A DNA stretch of 59,201 nucleotides from Burkholderiaceae bacterium. Its GTDB lineage: Bacteria; Pseudomonadota; Gammaproteobacteria; Burkholderiales; Burkholderiaceae_C. The stretch is taken from assembly GCA_919902775.1 (NCBI GenBank), contig CAKKRJ010000013.1:1-59201 (forward strand), written 5' to 3'. Positions 44,974-52,730 of this stretch are shown piece by piece (positions within the stretch are counted from its first letter, which is position 1; each line of letters begins with the position of its first letter). The translations under genes and the position numbers were made by a program. The notes under the pieces were generated by a model. The model was given only the letters and a program-made list of their open reading frames with translations. It ran no database searches and was not told where the DNA came from.

Positions 44974-44992
44974 TAATGGATTTTTTCCATTA
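44974..44992. promoter_or_regulatory. Candidate MarR operator
   Basis: Perfect palindrome TAATGGA-N5-TCCATTA in the 68-bp divergent gap between the MarR gene and the aminotransferase operon. Size and symmetry fit a MarR dimer site; it could repress both directions. Confidence 0.6.
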
Positions 44993-45018
44993 CCTGTTTG
45001 TTGCCTATTCTTCGAGGC

Positions 45019-46377
45019 ATGCAAGACACCATTGATATCCGCAGCGCCAACGCGCAACACATGTACCACCCGATGATCGACCCCAAGGTGGTGCAAGCCT
45101 ACCCGCCCCTGATCATCGAACGCGCCGACGGCGTGTATGTGCAAGACATTGACGGCAACACCTACCTCGACACGGTCGCTTCGTTGTGGAACGTGAATGT
45201 GGGCCACAACCGCCGCGAAGTGATTGAGGCCATCAAGGCGCAGCTGGACAAGCTGGCGTATTACTCGACCTTCCAGAACACCTCGAATCCCCCGGCTATC
45301 GAGTTGTCGGCGCGGCTCATGCGTTTGTTTGCACCCGAGAACATGCGCAAGGTGTTTTTCTCGTCGGGCGGTTCGGACGCTGTAGAGACGGCACTCAAAC
45401 TGTCACGCCAGTATTGGAAGCTCAACGGCCAGCCCGAGCGTACGCAGTTCATCTCTTTGCGCTGGGGTTACCACGGCGTGCATTTTGGTGGCGCGTCGAT
45501 CAACGGCAACCCCATGTTCCGCCAGGCTTACGAGCCTTTGCTGCCAGGCTGCCATCTGGTCGAGAGCCCCTACACCTACCGCAACCCCTGGAACGAAAGC
45601 GATCCGGCGCGACTGGCGCAGCTGTGCCTTGAGCAGCTTGCTCAGCTGATCGAGCAGGTGGGTGCAGGACAAATCGCTGCCTTGGTGGCCGAGCCGGTGC
45701 AGGGTGCCGGTGGCGTGATCGTGCCGCACGAGAGTTACTGGCCGGGCTTGCGCGCCTTGCTCGACCAACACGGTATCTTGCTCATCAGCGATGAAATCGT
45801 CACCGGCTTTGGCCGCATCGGCGCCATGTGCGGTGCACGTGCCTGGGGCGTGGCACCCGACATCATGGCCATGGCCAAGGGCATCAATTCGGGCTATGTG
45901 CCACTGGGCGCGACCTTGGTCAATGAGCGCGTGGCCAGTGCCTGGGACCAACCCAATGTGCCTGCGGCGATGATGCACGGCTACACCTATTCCGGCCATG
46001 CCCTGGCCTGCGCGGCGGCGAATGCCAACCTGGACATTGTCGAAGCCGAAAATCTGCCGGCCCGTGCCGCCGAAGTCGGTGCCTACCTGCAACAAGCCCT
46101 GCAGTCGCTGAACGCGTATGCGCATGTGGGGGAAGTGCGTGGCATGGGCATGATGGCGGCGGTCGAGCTGGTCAAAGACAAGGCCAGCCGCGAGATGCTC
46201 TTGCCGCCCAGCCCTTACATCCAGACCCTGGTGGGTGCGGCCCGCAGCGAAGGCGCCATCATCCGCGTCCAGGGCAACCGATTGATCCTCTCGCCGCCGC
46301 TGGTGTTCACCACGGCGCATGTGGACGAAACGCTGCGCATACTGCACAAAGCTTTTGAGCGCGCAGAAAACACCTGA
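45019..46377 (+). CDS. Class III aminotransferase
   Basis: 452 residues. PLP-enzyme landmarks: VFFSSGGSDAVETALKLSRQYW, WGYHGVHFGGASINGNP, the PLP Asp in LLISDEIVTGFGRIG and the PLP Lys in AMAKGINSGYVPLG. Different in sequence from the enzyme at 41689 and likely with a different amine donor. The gene leads an operon with a tripartite transporter, amidohydrolase and aldehyde dehydrogenase, so it probably deaminates an imported amine or amino acid to an aldehyde that the last enzyme oxidises. ATG 45019 is taken because the family segment starts soon after; CGAGG precedes it. Probably repressed by the divergent MarR. Confidence 0.88.
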   Translation: MQDTIDIRSANAQHMYHPMIDPKVVQAYPPLIIERADGVYVQDIDGNTYLDTVASLWNVNVGHNRREVIEAIKAQLDKLAYYSTFQNTSNPPAIELSARLMRLFAPENMRKVFFSSGGSDAVETALKLSRQYWKLNGQPERTQFISLRWGYHGVHFGGASINGNPMFRQAYEPLLPGCHLVESPYTYRNPWNESDPARLAQLCLEQLAQLIEQVGAGQIAALVAEPVQGAGGVIVPHESYWPGLRALLDQHGILLISDEIVTGFGRIGAMCGARAWGVAPDIMAMAKGINSGYVPLGATLVNERVASAWDQPNVPAAMMHGYTYSGHALACAAANANLDIVEAENLPARAAEVGAYLQQALQSLNAYAHVGEVRGMGMMAAVELVKDKASREMLLPPSPYIQTLVGAARSEGAIIRVQGNRLILSPPLVFTTAHVDETLRILHKAFERAENT

Positions 46378-46408
46378 TCACCCACTGAAAACAACCGAGG
46401 AGACTCCC

Positions 46409-47365
46409 ATGAACCCACGTATCCGCCTGCTGACGCTGGCCGCTCTTGCCCTGGCCGCATTGACACCTGCCATGGCGCAGGACAAATGGCCCAGCAAACC
46501 CATCGAGATCATCTATCCCTACCCACCCGGCAACGACATGGACGTGGTCACCCGCCTGCTGGCCGAAGGCATGAGCAAGCGCCTGGGGGTGCCGGTGCAG
46601 GTCATCAACAAGCCCGGCGGCGGCGGGGTTGTTGGTTTCGCCGAGATGGTCAAGGCCAAGCCCGATGGCTACACCATCGGCACCTGGACGCCGGGTCCTG
46701 GTATTTCGCAAATCGTGGCCGGCAACACGCCCTACAAGATGGGCGATTACCAGTCGGTGGGTGGCATGCTGATCAACGATTTCGTGTTGGCCACACGCGG
46801 CGACATCCCGGCCAAGAACCTCAAGGAATTTGGCGAGTGGGCCAAAAAGCAGGGCAAGCCGGTGATCATTGCCAGCTACGCGCCGGCGGCTGTGCCGGCC
46901 CTGCTCACGGCGCGTGTGGCGCGCAAAGACGGCTGGCCCTACAAAGTGGTGGCTTTCCCCAACCCGACGGCCAAGGAGCTGGTCGCTGGCGACGCCGACA
47001 TGTCCACTGCGGGCGCCGAGTCGACGCTGTCTTATGCCAAAGCCGGGCAAGTCAAGGTGGTGTCTTCGTGGGGACCCAAGCGCAACCCGCTCTACCCGAA
47101 CGTGGCCACGCTGGGTGAAGACGGCTATGGCGACCTCTATGTCTGGGGTGGCATGGCCGCACCGGCTGGGGTGCCCAAAGAAATCATCCAGCGCTTGTCG
47201 ACCGTGATGATGGAAGCACTCAACGACAAGCCCGTGCAGGACCAGTTCCGCAAGGCCGGCATTCCGGCGCTGCCCATGAGCGCTGAACAGATGAGCCGCC
47301 GCGTGGCCGATGACACCAAGTGGATCAGCGAGATGATGACCGAGTTGGGCATGGCCAAGAAATGA
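46409..47365 (+). CDS. tctC: TctC/Bug-type periplasmic receptor of a tripartite transporter
   Basis: 318 residues. Sec signal peptide (LLTLAALALAALTPAMAQ, cleavage after Ala23 or so), then PSKPIEIIYPYPPGNDMDVVTR and VINKPGGGGVVGFAEMV, typical of TctC. GAGGAG before the ATG. Unlike the other two Bug genes in the window it is directly followed by the small and large membrane subunits, giving a full tripartite tricarboxylate-type transporter. The cargo is presumably the substrate of the neighbouring aminotransferase/amidohydrolase. Confidence 0.9.
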   Translation: MNPRIRLLTLAALALAALTPAMAQDKWPSKPIEIIYPYPPGNDMDVVTRLLAEGMSKRLGVPVQVINKPGGGGVVGFAEMVKAKPDGYTIGTWTPGPGISQIVAGNTPYKMGDYQSVGGMLINDFVLATRGDIPAKNLKEFGEWAKKQGKPVIIASYAPAAVPALLTARVARKDGWPYKVVAFPNPTAKELVAGDADMSTAGAESTLSYAKAGQVKVVSSWGPKRNPLYPNVATLGEDGYGDLYVWGGMAAPAGVPKEIIQRLSTVMMEALNDKPVQDQFRKAGIPALPMSAEQMSRRVADDTKWISEMMTELGMAKK

Positions 47366-47847
47366 AAAGGGTGCTGTCCGGACAAATGGGTTGGCAGCGC
47401 TGGTTCTTGTTGCTGCTGGCGCTGGTGGCGGCCGGGCTGCTGTGGGGCACGCCCCAGCTGATCGAGCCCTACACCGGGCAGCAGCCTTGGTACGAATCGC
47501 CAGCCCTGTTTCCGCGCCTGGCGCTGGCGCTGGCCTTGCTCGGGGGCTTGGGCGAATGCCTGCTGCGGCGCGAGGCGGTGGACCCGTCGGACTCGGAAGA
47601 GCTCGACTCCAGCGCCGCCCGCATGCCGCTGGCGCTGGCCATGCTGGCGCTGTTCGGTGTGTACATGCTGGCAGTGCCCACGCTGGGCTACCTCAGCAGC
47701 TCGTTTTTGTTTCTGTTGGCGGCCAGCCGCCTGCTGGCCATGGGCTGGCGCACGGCCCTCTTGCTGGCACTGCCGGTGTCGCTGGGCCTGTGGGCGGTGT
47801 TTGTGCTGGCGCTCAAGGTGTCGTTCGGACACGGCTGGTTGATTTGA
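47362..47847 (+). CDS. tctB: TctB-family small membrane subunit
   Basis: 161 residues with four membrane helices (RWFLLLLALVAAGLLWG, ALFPRLALALALLGGLGECLL, LALAMLALFGVYMLAVPTLGYLSSS and TALLLALPVSLGLWAVFVLALKVSFG). The sequence is poorly conserved in this family, but length, topology and position between TctC and TctA identify it. Start ATG overlaps the TctC stop (47362-47365). It forms the membrane complex with TctA. Confidence 0.85.
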   Translation: MKRVLSGQMGWQRWFLLLLALVAAGLLWGTPQLIEPYTGQQPWYESPALFPRLALALALLGGLGECLLRREAVDPSDSEELDSSAARMPLALAMLALFGVYMLAVPTLGYLSSSFLFLLAASRLLAMGWRTALLLALPVSLGLWAVFVLALKVSFGHGWLI

Positions 47848-47865
47848 GCTGAACGGAGCACAAGC

Positions 47866-49371
47866 ATGGAATTTTTCGACAGTCTGGCCCAGGGCATGAG
47901 CGCGCTGATGGGCTGGCAGACGGGGCTGGCCTTGTTGGTGGGCGCGGCCCTGGGCGTGGTGGTGGGTGTGCTGCCGGGCGTGGGGCCGGGTGTGACGATT
48001 GCGGTGCTGCTGCCCTTCACCTACGGCATGCCGCCCTTGGCGGGCATTTCTTTGTTGTTGGGGGTGTACTGCGGCGCTTTTTATGGCGGTGCGGTGACGT
48101 CCATTTTGATCCGCACGCCGGGTGAGGCCTCGTCGATCATGACCATGTTCGACGGCTACCCGATGGCACGCGCCGGGCAGGCGCAGCGCGCGCTGTCGTT
48201 GGCCTTCATGTCGGCTTTTGTGGGCGGCATGGTTAGCGCCTTGCTGTTGGGCATCGCGGCGCGGCCCATGGCGCAATTTGCTGCGCATTTTGGCGCCGCA
48301 GAAAACGCCATGGCGATCTTGTTGGCAGCGGTCTGCGTGGGCAAGGCTTACCGCCGCCAGTTTCCCGCCGCCATGATGATGATGGGGCTGGGCTTCTTTC
48401 TGGCCACGGTGGGCATCGATCCGAATTCCAACGAGCAACGCTACACCTTTGGGCTGGCCGGCGTGCTCAGCGGCATCCCGCTGGTGCCGGTGGCGGTGGG
48501 CCTGTTCGGCTTGGCGCAGGCGCTGGTGATGGTGAGTTCGCCCGTGCCCCATTTCGACGCCGCCTTGATCGGGCGCGCGGGGGTGTCCTGGCGCGGTTTT
48601 CTGGAGCCTTTCCGTTACCCGCGCAGCATGGGCAAGGGCCTGTTCCTGGGCGCGGCCATCGGGGTGCTGCCGGCGGTGGGGGCGGCACTGTCGACCTCGC
48701 TGGCCTACTTCTGGGCGCAGCGCGGTGCACGCGACAAGACCCCGTTTGGCCAAGGCAACCCGGAGGGCATTGTGGCGGCCGAATGTGCCAACAACTCCAA
48801 CTCGGGCGGCGCCATGATCACGGTGCTGACGCTGGGCATTCCGGGCGACGCGATCACGGCCATCATCATGGGCGTGTTCGTGGTGCACGGCATCGTGCCA
48901 GGGCCCTCGCTGTTCATGGACCGGCCCGAGATCATCAACGGTGTGCTGGCCGCTTTGCTGGTGATCAATGTGCTCATCCTGGGGTTGCTGGTGATCAGTG
49001 TGAAACCGCTGGCGCGGCTGGCGTATGTGAACCCGCGCGTGCTGGGGCTGGTCATTTTGGCGCTCTGCTTTGTGGGGGCTTATTCGGCTGCCAACTCCAT
49101 GTATTACGTGCTGGTTTCGGCCGCCTTCGGGCTGTTTGGTCTGGTCTGCGCACGGGCCAACATCCCGACCATTCCCCTGATTCTTGGCATGGTCATGGGC
49201 GACACGCTGGAGTCGGCTCTGCGCCAGGTGTTGGGTCGCTCGGAAGGGGACTTGGCGCCATTTTTTACCCGCCCCATGTCGCTGACGATGGGGGTTCTGA
49301 TGGTTTTGATGGTGGCCTGGCCCTGGTTGCGCCAAGGCTGGCAGCGGGTGTGGCCCGACAGGAAGGCGTGA
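47866..49371 (+). CDS. tctA: TctA-family large membrane subunit
   Basis: 501 residues with about twelve membrane helices. Family hallmarks: GVLPGVGPGVTIAVLLPFTYGM (about 35-56), LLGVYCGAFYGGAVTSILIRTPGEASS (about 62-90), a repeat-related second half with GVLPAVGAALSTSLAYFWAQ and NNSNSGGAMITVLTLGIPGDAITAI. It is the transport channel of the tripartite system. ATG follows CGGAGCAC. Two bases separate its stop from the amidohydrolase ATG. Confidence 0.93.
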   Translation: MEFFDSLAQGMSALMGWQTGLALLVGAALGVVVGVLPGVGPGVTIAVLLPFTYGMPPLAGISLLLGVYCGAFYGGAVTSILIRTPGEASSIMTMFDGYPMARAGQAQRALSLAFMSAFVGGMVSALLLGIAARPMAQFAAHFGAAENAMAILLAAVCVGKAYRRQFPAAMMMMGLGFFLATVGIDPNSNEQRYTFGLAGVLSGIPLVPVAVGLFGLAQALVMVSSPVPHFDAALIGRAGVSWRGFLEPFRYPRSMGKGLFLGAAIGVLPAVGAALSTSLAYFWAQRGARDKTPFGQGNPEGIVAAECANNSNSGGAMITVLTLGIPGDAITAIIMGVFVVHGIVPGPSLFMDRPEIINGVLAALLVINVLILGLLVISVKPLARLAYVNPRVLGLVILALCFVGAYSAANSMYYVLVSAAFGLFGLVCARANIPTIPLILGMVMGDTLESALRQVLGRSEGDLAPFFTRPMSLTMGVLMVLMVAWPWLRQGWQRVWPDRKA

Positions 49372-49372
49372 C

Positions 49373-51040
49373 ATGCACACATCTCTCAAGGCCGACGCGG
49401 TCTGGTTCAACGGCGATGTGCTGACCATGGACCCGGCGCGGCCACGGGCGCAAGCCCTGGCGGTGGCGCAAGGCCGCATTCTGGCAACGGGCAGCGACCA
49501 CGAAGTGCTGGCCCTGGCCGGCGCCGACACGGTGCGCCACGACCTGCAAGGCCAGGCGCTGATGCCTGGCCTGATCGACACCCATGCGCACGGCGTCTGG
49601 GGTGCGCTGCGCGATTTGTTTGAGGTCTACGTTGGCCTCTCGTCTTCGATGCCCGAGCTGCTGGATGCGCTGGCGCAGCGCGCGCGCAGCCTGCCGGCTG
49701 GCCAATGGATCAGCGGTGGGCCCTGGCATGCGTCCTGGTTGCAAGAACAGACCGAGCGCCCAAGCCATGTGCTGGACCGCGTGTGCCCGGGCCACCTGGT
49801 GGCCTTGCGCGATGTGACTTACCACACGGCCTGGCTCAACACAGCGGCCTTGCAGGCCTGTGGCATCACCCGCGACACGCCCGACCCGGAAGGCGGGCGC
49901 ATCGGCCGCGACCCCGTCAGCGGCGAGCCGGACGGCATTCTCTATGAAACCGCGCAGAACCTGGTGCGCCGCCACATCCAGCCCACGCCGGTGCAATGCC
50001 GGCAAGCGGTGGCGCACATGGTGGGCTATTTCCACAGCCTGGGCCTGACCGGTTTCAAAGAAGCCATGGCCAGCGAGGCGGAACTGGCGGCCTACCAGGA
50101 CGCCGACCGCGAAGGCCGTTTGCAACTGCATGTGGCCGCGCACCTGACGCTCAATTCGCTCAATGCCGACGCGCATACACCGCTGGCCACTTTGCTGGAC
50201 TGGCGCGAACGCTTTGTCAGCGCGCATGTGCACACGGGCTTCATCAAAATGTTCCTCGACGGCGTGGCGCCCACGCTGACAGCGTCGTTCCTCGAGCCGT
50301 ATCTGCCGCAACCCGGTTGCCAGCCAGCCGCGCACGACCCCGATGCGCTGCTGGCCATCGCGCCGGATGCCTTGGCGGCGTTGGTGACCGAGCTGGATCG
50401 CCAAGGCTTTGTGGTCAAGATGCACGCGGTGGGCGACCGCGCAGCGCGTGTCGGTCTGGACGCCGTTGCCGCCGCCCGCGCTGCCAACGGCGAGAGCGGC
50501 CTGCGCCATGAAATCGGCCACACCGCTTTTGTCGCCGCCGCGGACCATCCGCGCTTTGCGGCCTTGGGCATGGTGGCCGACATGTCGCCCAGGCTGTGGT
50601 TCCCGAATCCAGTGACGGCCGGGCAGGACCGGGTGCTGGGCCCGGTGCGCCGCAACCGTTGCCACCAGATCCGCTCATTGATGGACGCGGGTGCCGAGCT
50701 GACTTATGGCTCGGACTGGCCGGCCGCCGCGGCCGACGCCAACCCCTGGATCGGCCTGGCCGGCATGCTGACCCGGCGCAACCCTTTTGGCCTGTTCCCC
50801 GGCCATGTGGGGGAGGAACAAGCCATCACGCTGATGCAGGCCTTACCGCTGTTCACCACGCAAGCGGCGCGCGCCATGGGCTTGGCGCAAGTGACCGGTG
50901 CCCTGCGCCCGGGCTTATCGGCCGACTTCATCCGCCTGCGCACGCCGCTGGCGCAACTGGCCCCTGAGCAGCTGGCCCGCATGCAGGTGCTGGAGACCTG
51001 GTTTGAAGGGCAATGCGTTTACCAAAAATCGGGAGACTGA
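49373..51040 (+). CDS. Amidohydrolase 3-family (YtcJ-like) metal hydrolase
   Basis: 555 residues. An N-terminal beta-sandwich strand AVWFNGDVLTMDPARPRAQALAVAQGRILATG, the metal motif DTHAH (about 64-68), the central metal-site region FIKMFLDGVAP, the His in VKMHAVGDRAARVGLDAV and EIGHTAF, and the Asp in YGSDWPAAAADANPW identify the amidohydrolase superfamily, YtcJ-like branch. Such enzymes hydrolyse C-N bonds of amides or cyclic amides. Directly after TctA in a likely operon, it may release the amino compound used by the aminotransferase. Substrate not predictable. Confidence 0.87.
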   Translation: MHTSLKADAVWFNGDVLTMDPARPRAQALAVAQGRILATGSDHEVLALAGADTVRHDLQGQALMPGLIDTHAHGVWGALRDLFEVYVGLSSSMPELLDALAQRARSLPAGQWISGGPWHASWLQEQTERPSHVLDRVCPGHLVALRDVTYHTAWLNTAALQACGITRDTPDPEGGRIGRDPVSGEPDGILYETAQNLVRRHIQPTPVQCRQAVAHMVGYFHSLGLTGFKEAMASEAELAAYQDADREGRLQLHVAAHLTLNSLNADAHTPLATLLDWRERFVSAHVHTGFIKMFLDGVAPTLTASFLEPYLPQPGCQPAAHDPDALLAIAPDALAALVTELDRQGFVVKMHAVGDRAARVGLDAVAAARAANGESGLRHEIGHTAFVAAADHPRFAALGMVADMSPRLWFPNPVTAGQDRVLGPVRRNRCHQIRSLMDAGAELTYGSDWPAAAADANPWIGLAGMLTRRNPFGLFPGHVGEEQAITLMQALPLFTTQAARAMGLAQVTGALRPGLSADFIRLRTPLAQLAPEQLARMQVLETWFEGQCVYQKSGD

Positions 51041-51045
51041 AAAGC

Positions 51046-52494
51046 ATGGAACTGGAACAACTGGCCCTCAACAACGTGGACGGGCAATGGCGTGATGGTG
51101 GCTCAACCATCCTGGTGGATCTGATCAACCCCGCCACGGCCCAGCCCTTTGCGCAATACCGGGCGGCCGATGAGCAAGACATCGACCTGGCCTTGCAAGC
51201 CACCCAGCGCGGCTTTGCGTTGTGGCGTGCGCGCACGGCACTGGAGCGCAGTGACACCTTGCGCAAAGCGGCCGCCTTGCTGCGCGCTCAGAGCCAAGAC
51301 ATCGCGGCGTTGTTGACGCGCGAACAAGGCAAACCGGGGGTGGAGGCGCAGCGTGAAATCGAGCAGGCCGCGCAGATGATCGAATGGAATGCCGAGGAAG
51401 GGCGCCGTGTGGCCGGTGAGAACCTGCCGACCCGCATGCCCAATGCGCGCTTTTCAACGATCAAGGAGCCGATCGGGCCGGTGGCGGCATTCACGCCCTG
51501 GAACTTCCCCATCATGCTGTCGGCCATGAAGGTGTCCGCGGCACTCGCGGCCGGTTGCAGTGTGGTCCTGAAACCGGCTGACGAAACACCCATGGCCGCA
51601 GCCCGTATGCTGCGCTGTTTCCACGAGGCCGGTGTGCCAGAGGTGGCTTTGCAGATGCTGGTGGGCGCACCGGCCCTGATCTCGGCCCGACTCATCGCCT
51701 CCGACGCCATCCGCAAAATCAGCTTCACCGGCTCGACCGCGGTGGGGCGCTTGCTGGCCGAACAGGCTGGCCGGGCGCTCAAACCGATCACGCTCGAGCT
51801 GGGCGGCCATGCGCCCGTGGTGATTTGTGAGGATGCCGATCTGAAAACGGCCGTTGCCGCGCTGGCGCAAATCAAGTTGCGCAATGCCGGCCAAATTTGC
51901 GCCAACCCCTCGCGCTTCTTTGTGCACCAACGCCACTGCGAGGCCTTTGTCCAGGCCTTTGCCGACGTGGCGCGCAACACGGTGGTGGGGGCAGGCGACC
52001 AAGCCGCGACCACCATGGGGCCACTGGCCAATGCACGGCGGCAGAGGTCCATCGCCGCCCTGGTCGAAGATGCCCAACAACAAGGCGCGCGTGTGGTGTG
52101 CGGCGGGCAGGCCTGCGACTCAGCGGGCCAGACCCAAGGCTATTTCTACCTGCCCACGGTGCTGGCCGATGTGCCCACCCATGCGCGCGTGATGCAGGAA
52201 GAGCCCTTTGGTCCGCTGGTGCCCGTGCAGTCGTTTGAGACGCTGGAGCAGGCGCTGAGCCTGGCCAATGCCTTGCCCGTCGGTCTGGCGGCTTTTGCGT
52301 TCACGCAGAGCCTGAGCCATGCGCGCTATTTGAGCGAAAACCTCAAGGCCGGCGCGGTGGGCATCAACAGCGTCATGCTGATGCAGCCAGAAACGCCTTT
52401 TGGTGGCGTGCAAGACAGCGGCTTTGGCCGAGAAAACGGTCGCCAGAGCCTGGACGCCTTCCTGGTGACGCGCAGTGTGGTGACCGCTTGTTGA
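51046..52494 (+). CDS. Aldehyde dehydrogenase, succinate-semialdehyde type
   Basis: 482 residues. Catalytic motifs: FTPWNFP (about 152-158), SFTGSTAVGR, the general-base Glu in ELGGHAPVVI (about 252; His where Asn is common) and the nucleophile Cys in NAGQICANPSR (about 286). The C-terminus with MQPETPFGGVQDSGFGRENG fits NAD(P)-dependent semialdehyde dehydrogenases. ATG 51046 has GGGAGACTGAAAAGC upstream. Last gene of the operon; it would oxidise the semialdehyde made by an omega-aminotransferase to a dicarboxylate-type product. Confidence 0.9.
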   Translation: MELEQLALNNVDGQWRDGGSTILVDLINPATAQPFAQYRAADEQDIDLALQATQRGFALWRARTALERSDTLRKAAALLRAQSQDIAALLTREQGKPGVEAQREIEQAAQMIEWNAEEGRRVAGENLPTRMPNARFSTIKEPIGPVAAFTPWNFPIMLSAMKVSAALAAGCSVVLKPADETPMAAARMLRCFHEAGVPEVALQMLVGAPALISARLIASDAIRKISFTGSTAVGRLLAEQAGRALKPITLELGGHAPVVICEDADLKTAVAALAQIKLRNAGQICANPSRFFVHQRHCEAFVQAFADVARNTVVGAGDQAATTMGPLANARRQRSIAALVEDAQQQGARVVCGGQACDSAGQTQGYFYLPTVLADVPTHARVMQEEPFGPLVPVQSFETLEQALSLANALPVGLAAFAFTQSLSHARYLSENLKAGAVGINSVMLMQPETPFGGVQDSGFGRENGRQSLDAFLVTRSVVTAC

Positions 52495-52598
52495 CGGGCT
52501 CTCCTGCGACTTGGTGATGCCGGGGCGGACTCCGGGCGGGCCGGAGGTGTTCTGGCAAAGCACGGCGCTGATCGACCTGCGTCGTGATCAGCTGCATT

Positions 52599-52710
52599 GC
52601 ACGACACTATTGCTTGCAAGCACGACACATTGAGCCCCATAATGACGCACAATGTGGGCATTGTGTCGTGCTTGACTCGCTGAGCGCGACAAATCAAGCG
52701 CGACACATTG
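52599..52710. promoter_or_regulatory. Array of repeated operator-like sites before the Fic gene
   Basis: Four copies of a GCRCGACACATTG-like motif: 52599-52612 (one-base insertion), 52620-52632, 52658-52671 (inverted) and 52698-52710, with a weaker one at 52684-52694 (GCGCGACAAAT). The inverted pair at 52620 and 52658 flanks CACAATG-TGGG-CATTGTG. The spacing and mix of orientations suggest a cooperative repressor or activator region; a -10-like CATAAT lies at 52638. Confidence 0.65.
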
Positions 52711-52730
52711 CCCTCGAAAAAGGCCACCCC

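Noticed and set aside
47137..49581. 814-codon minus-strand open frame across tctB and tctA
   Set aside because: It reads as Gln/His/Arg-rich nonsense across two well-supported membrane protein genes.
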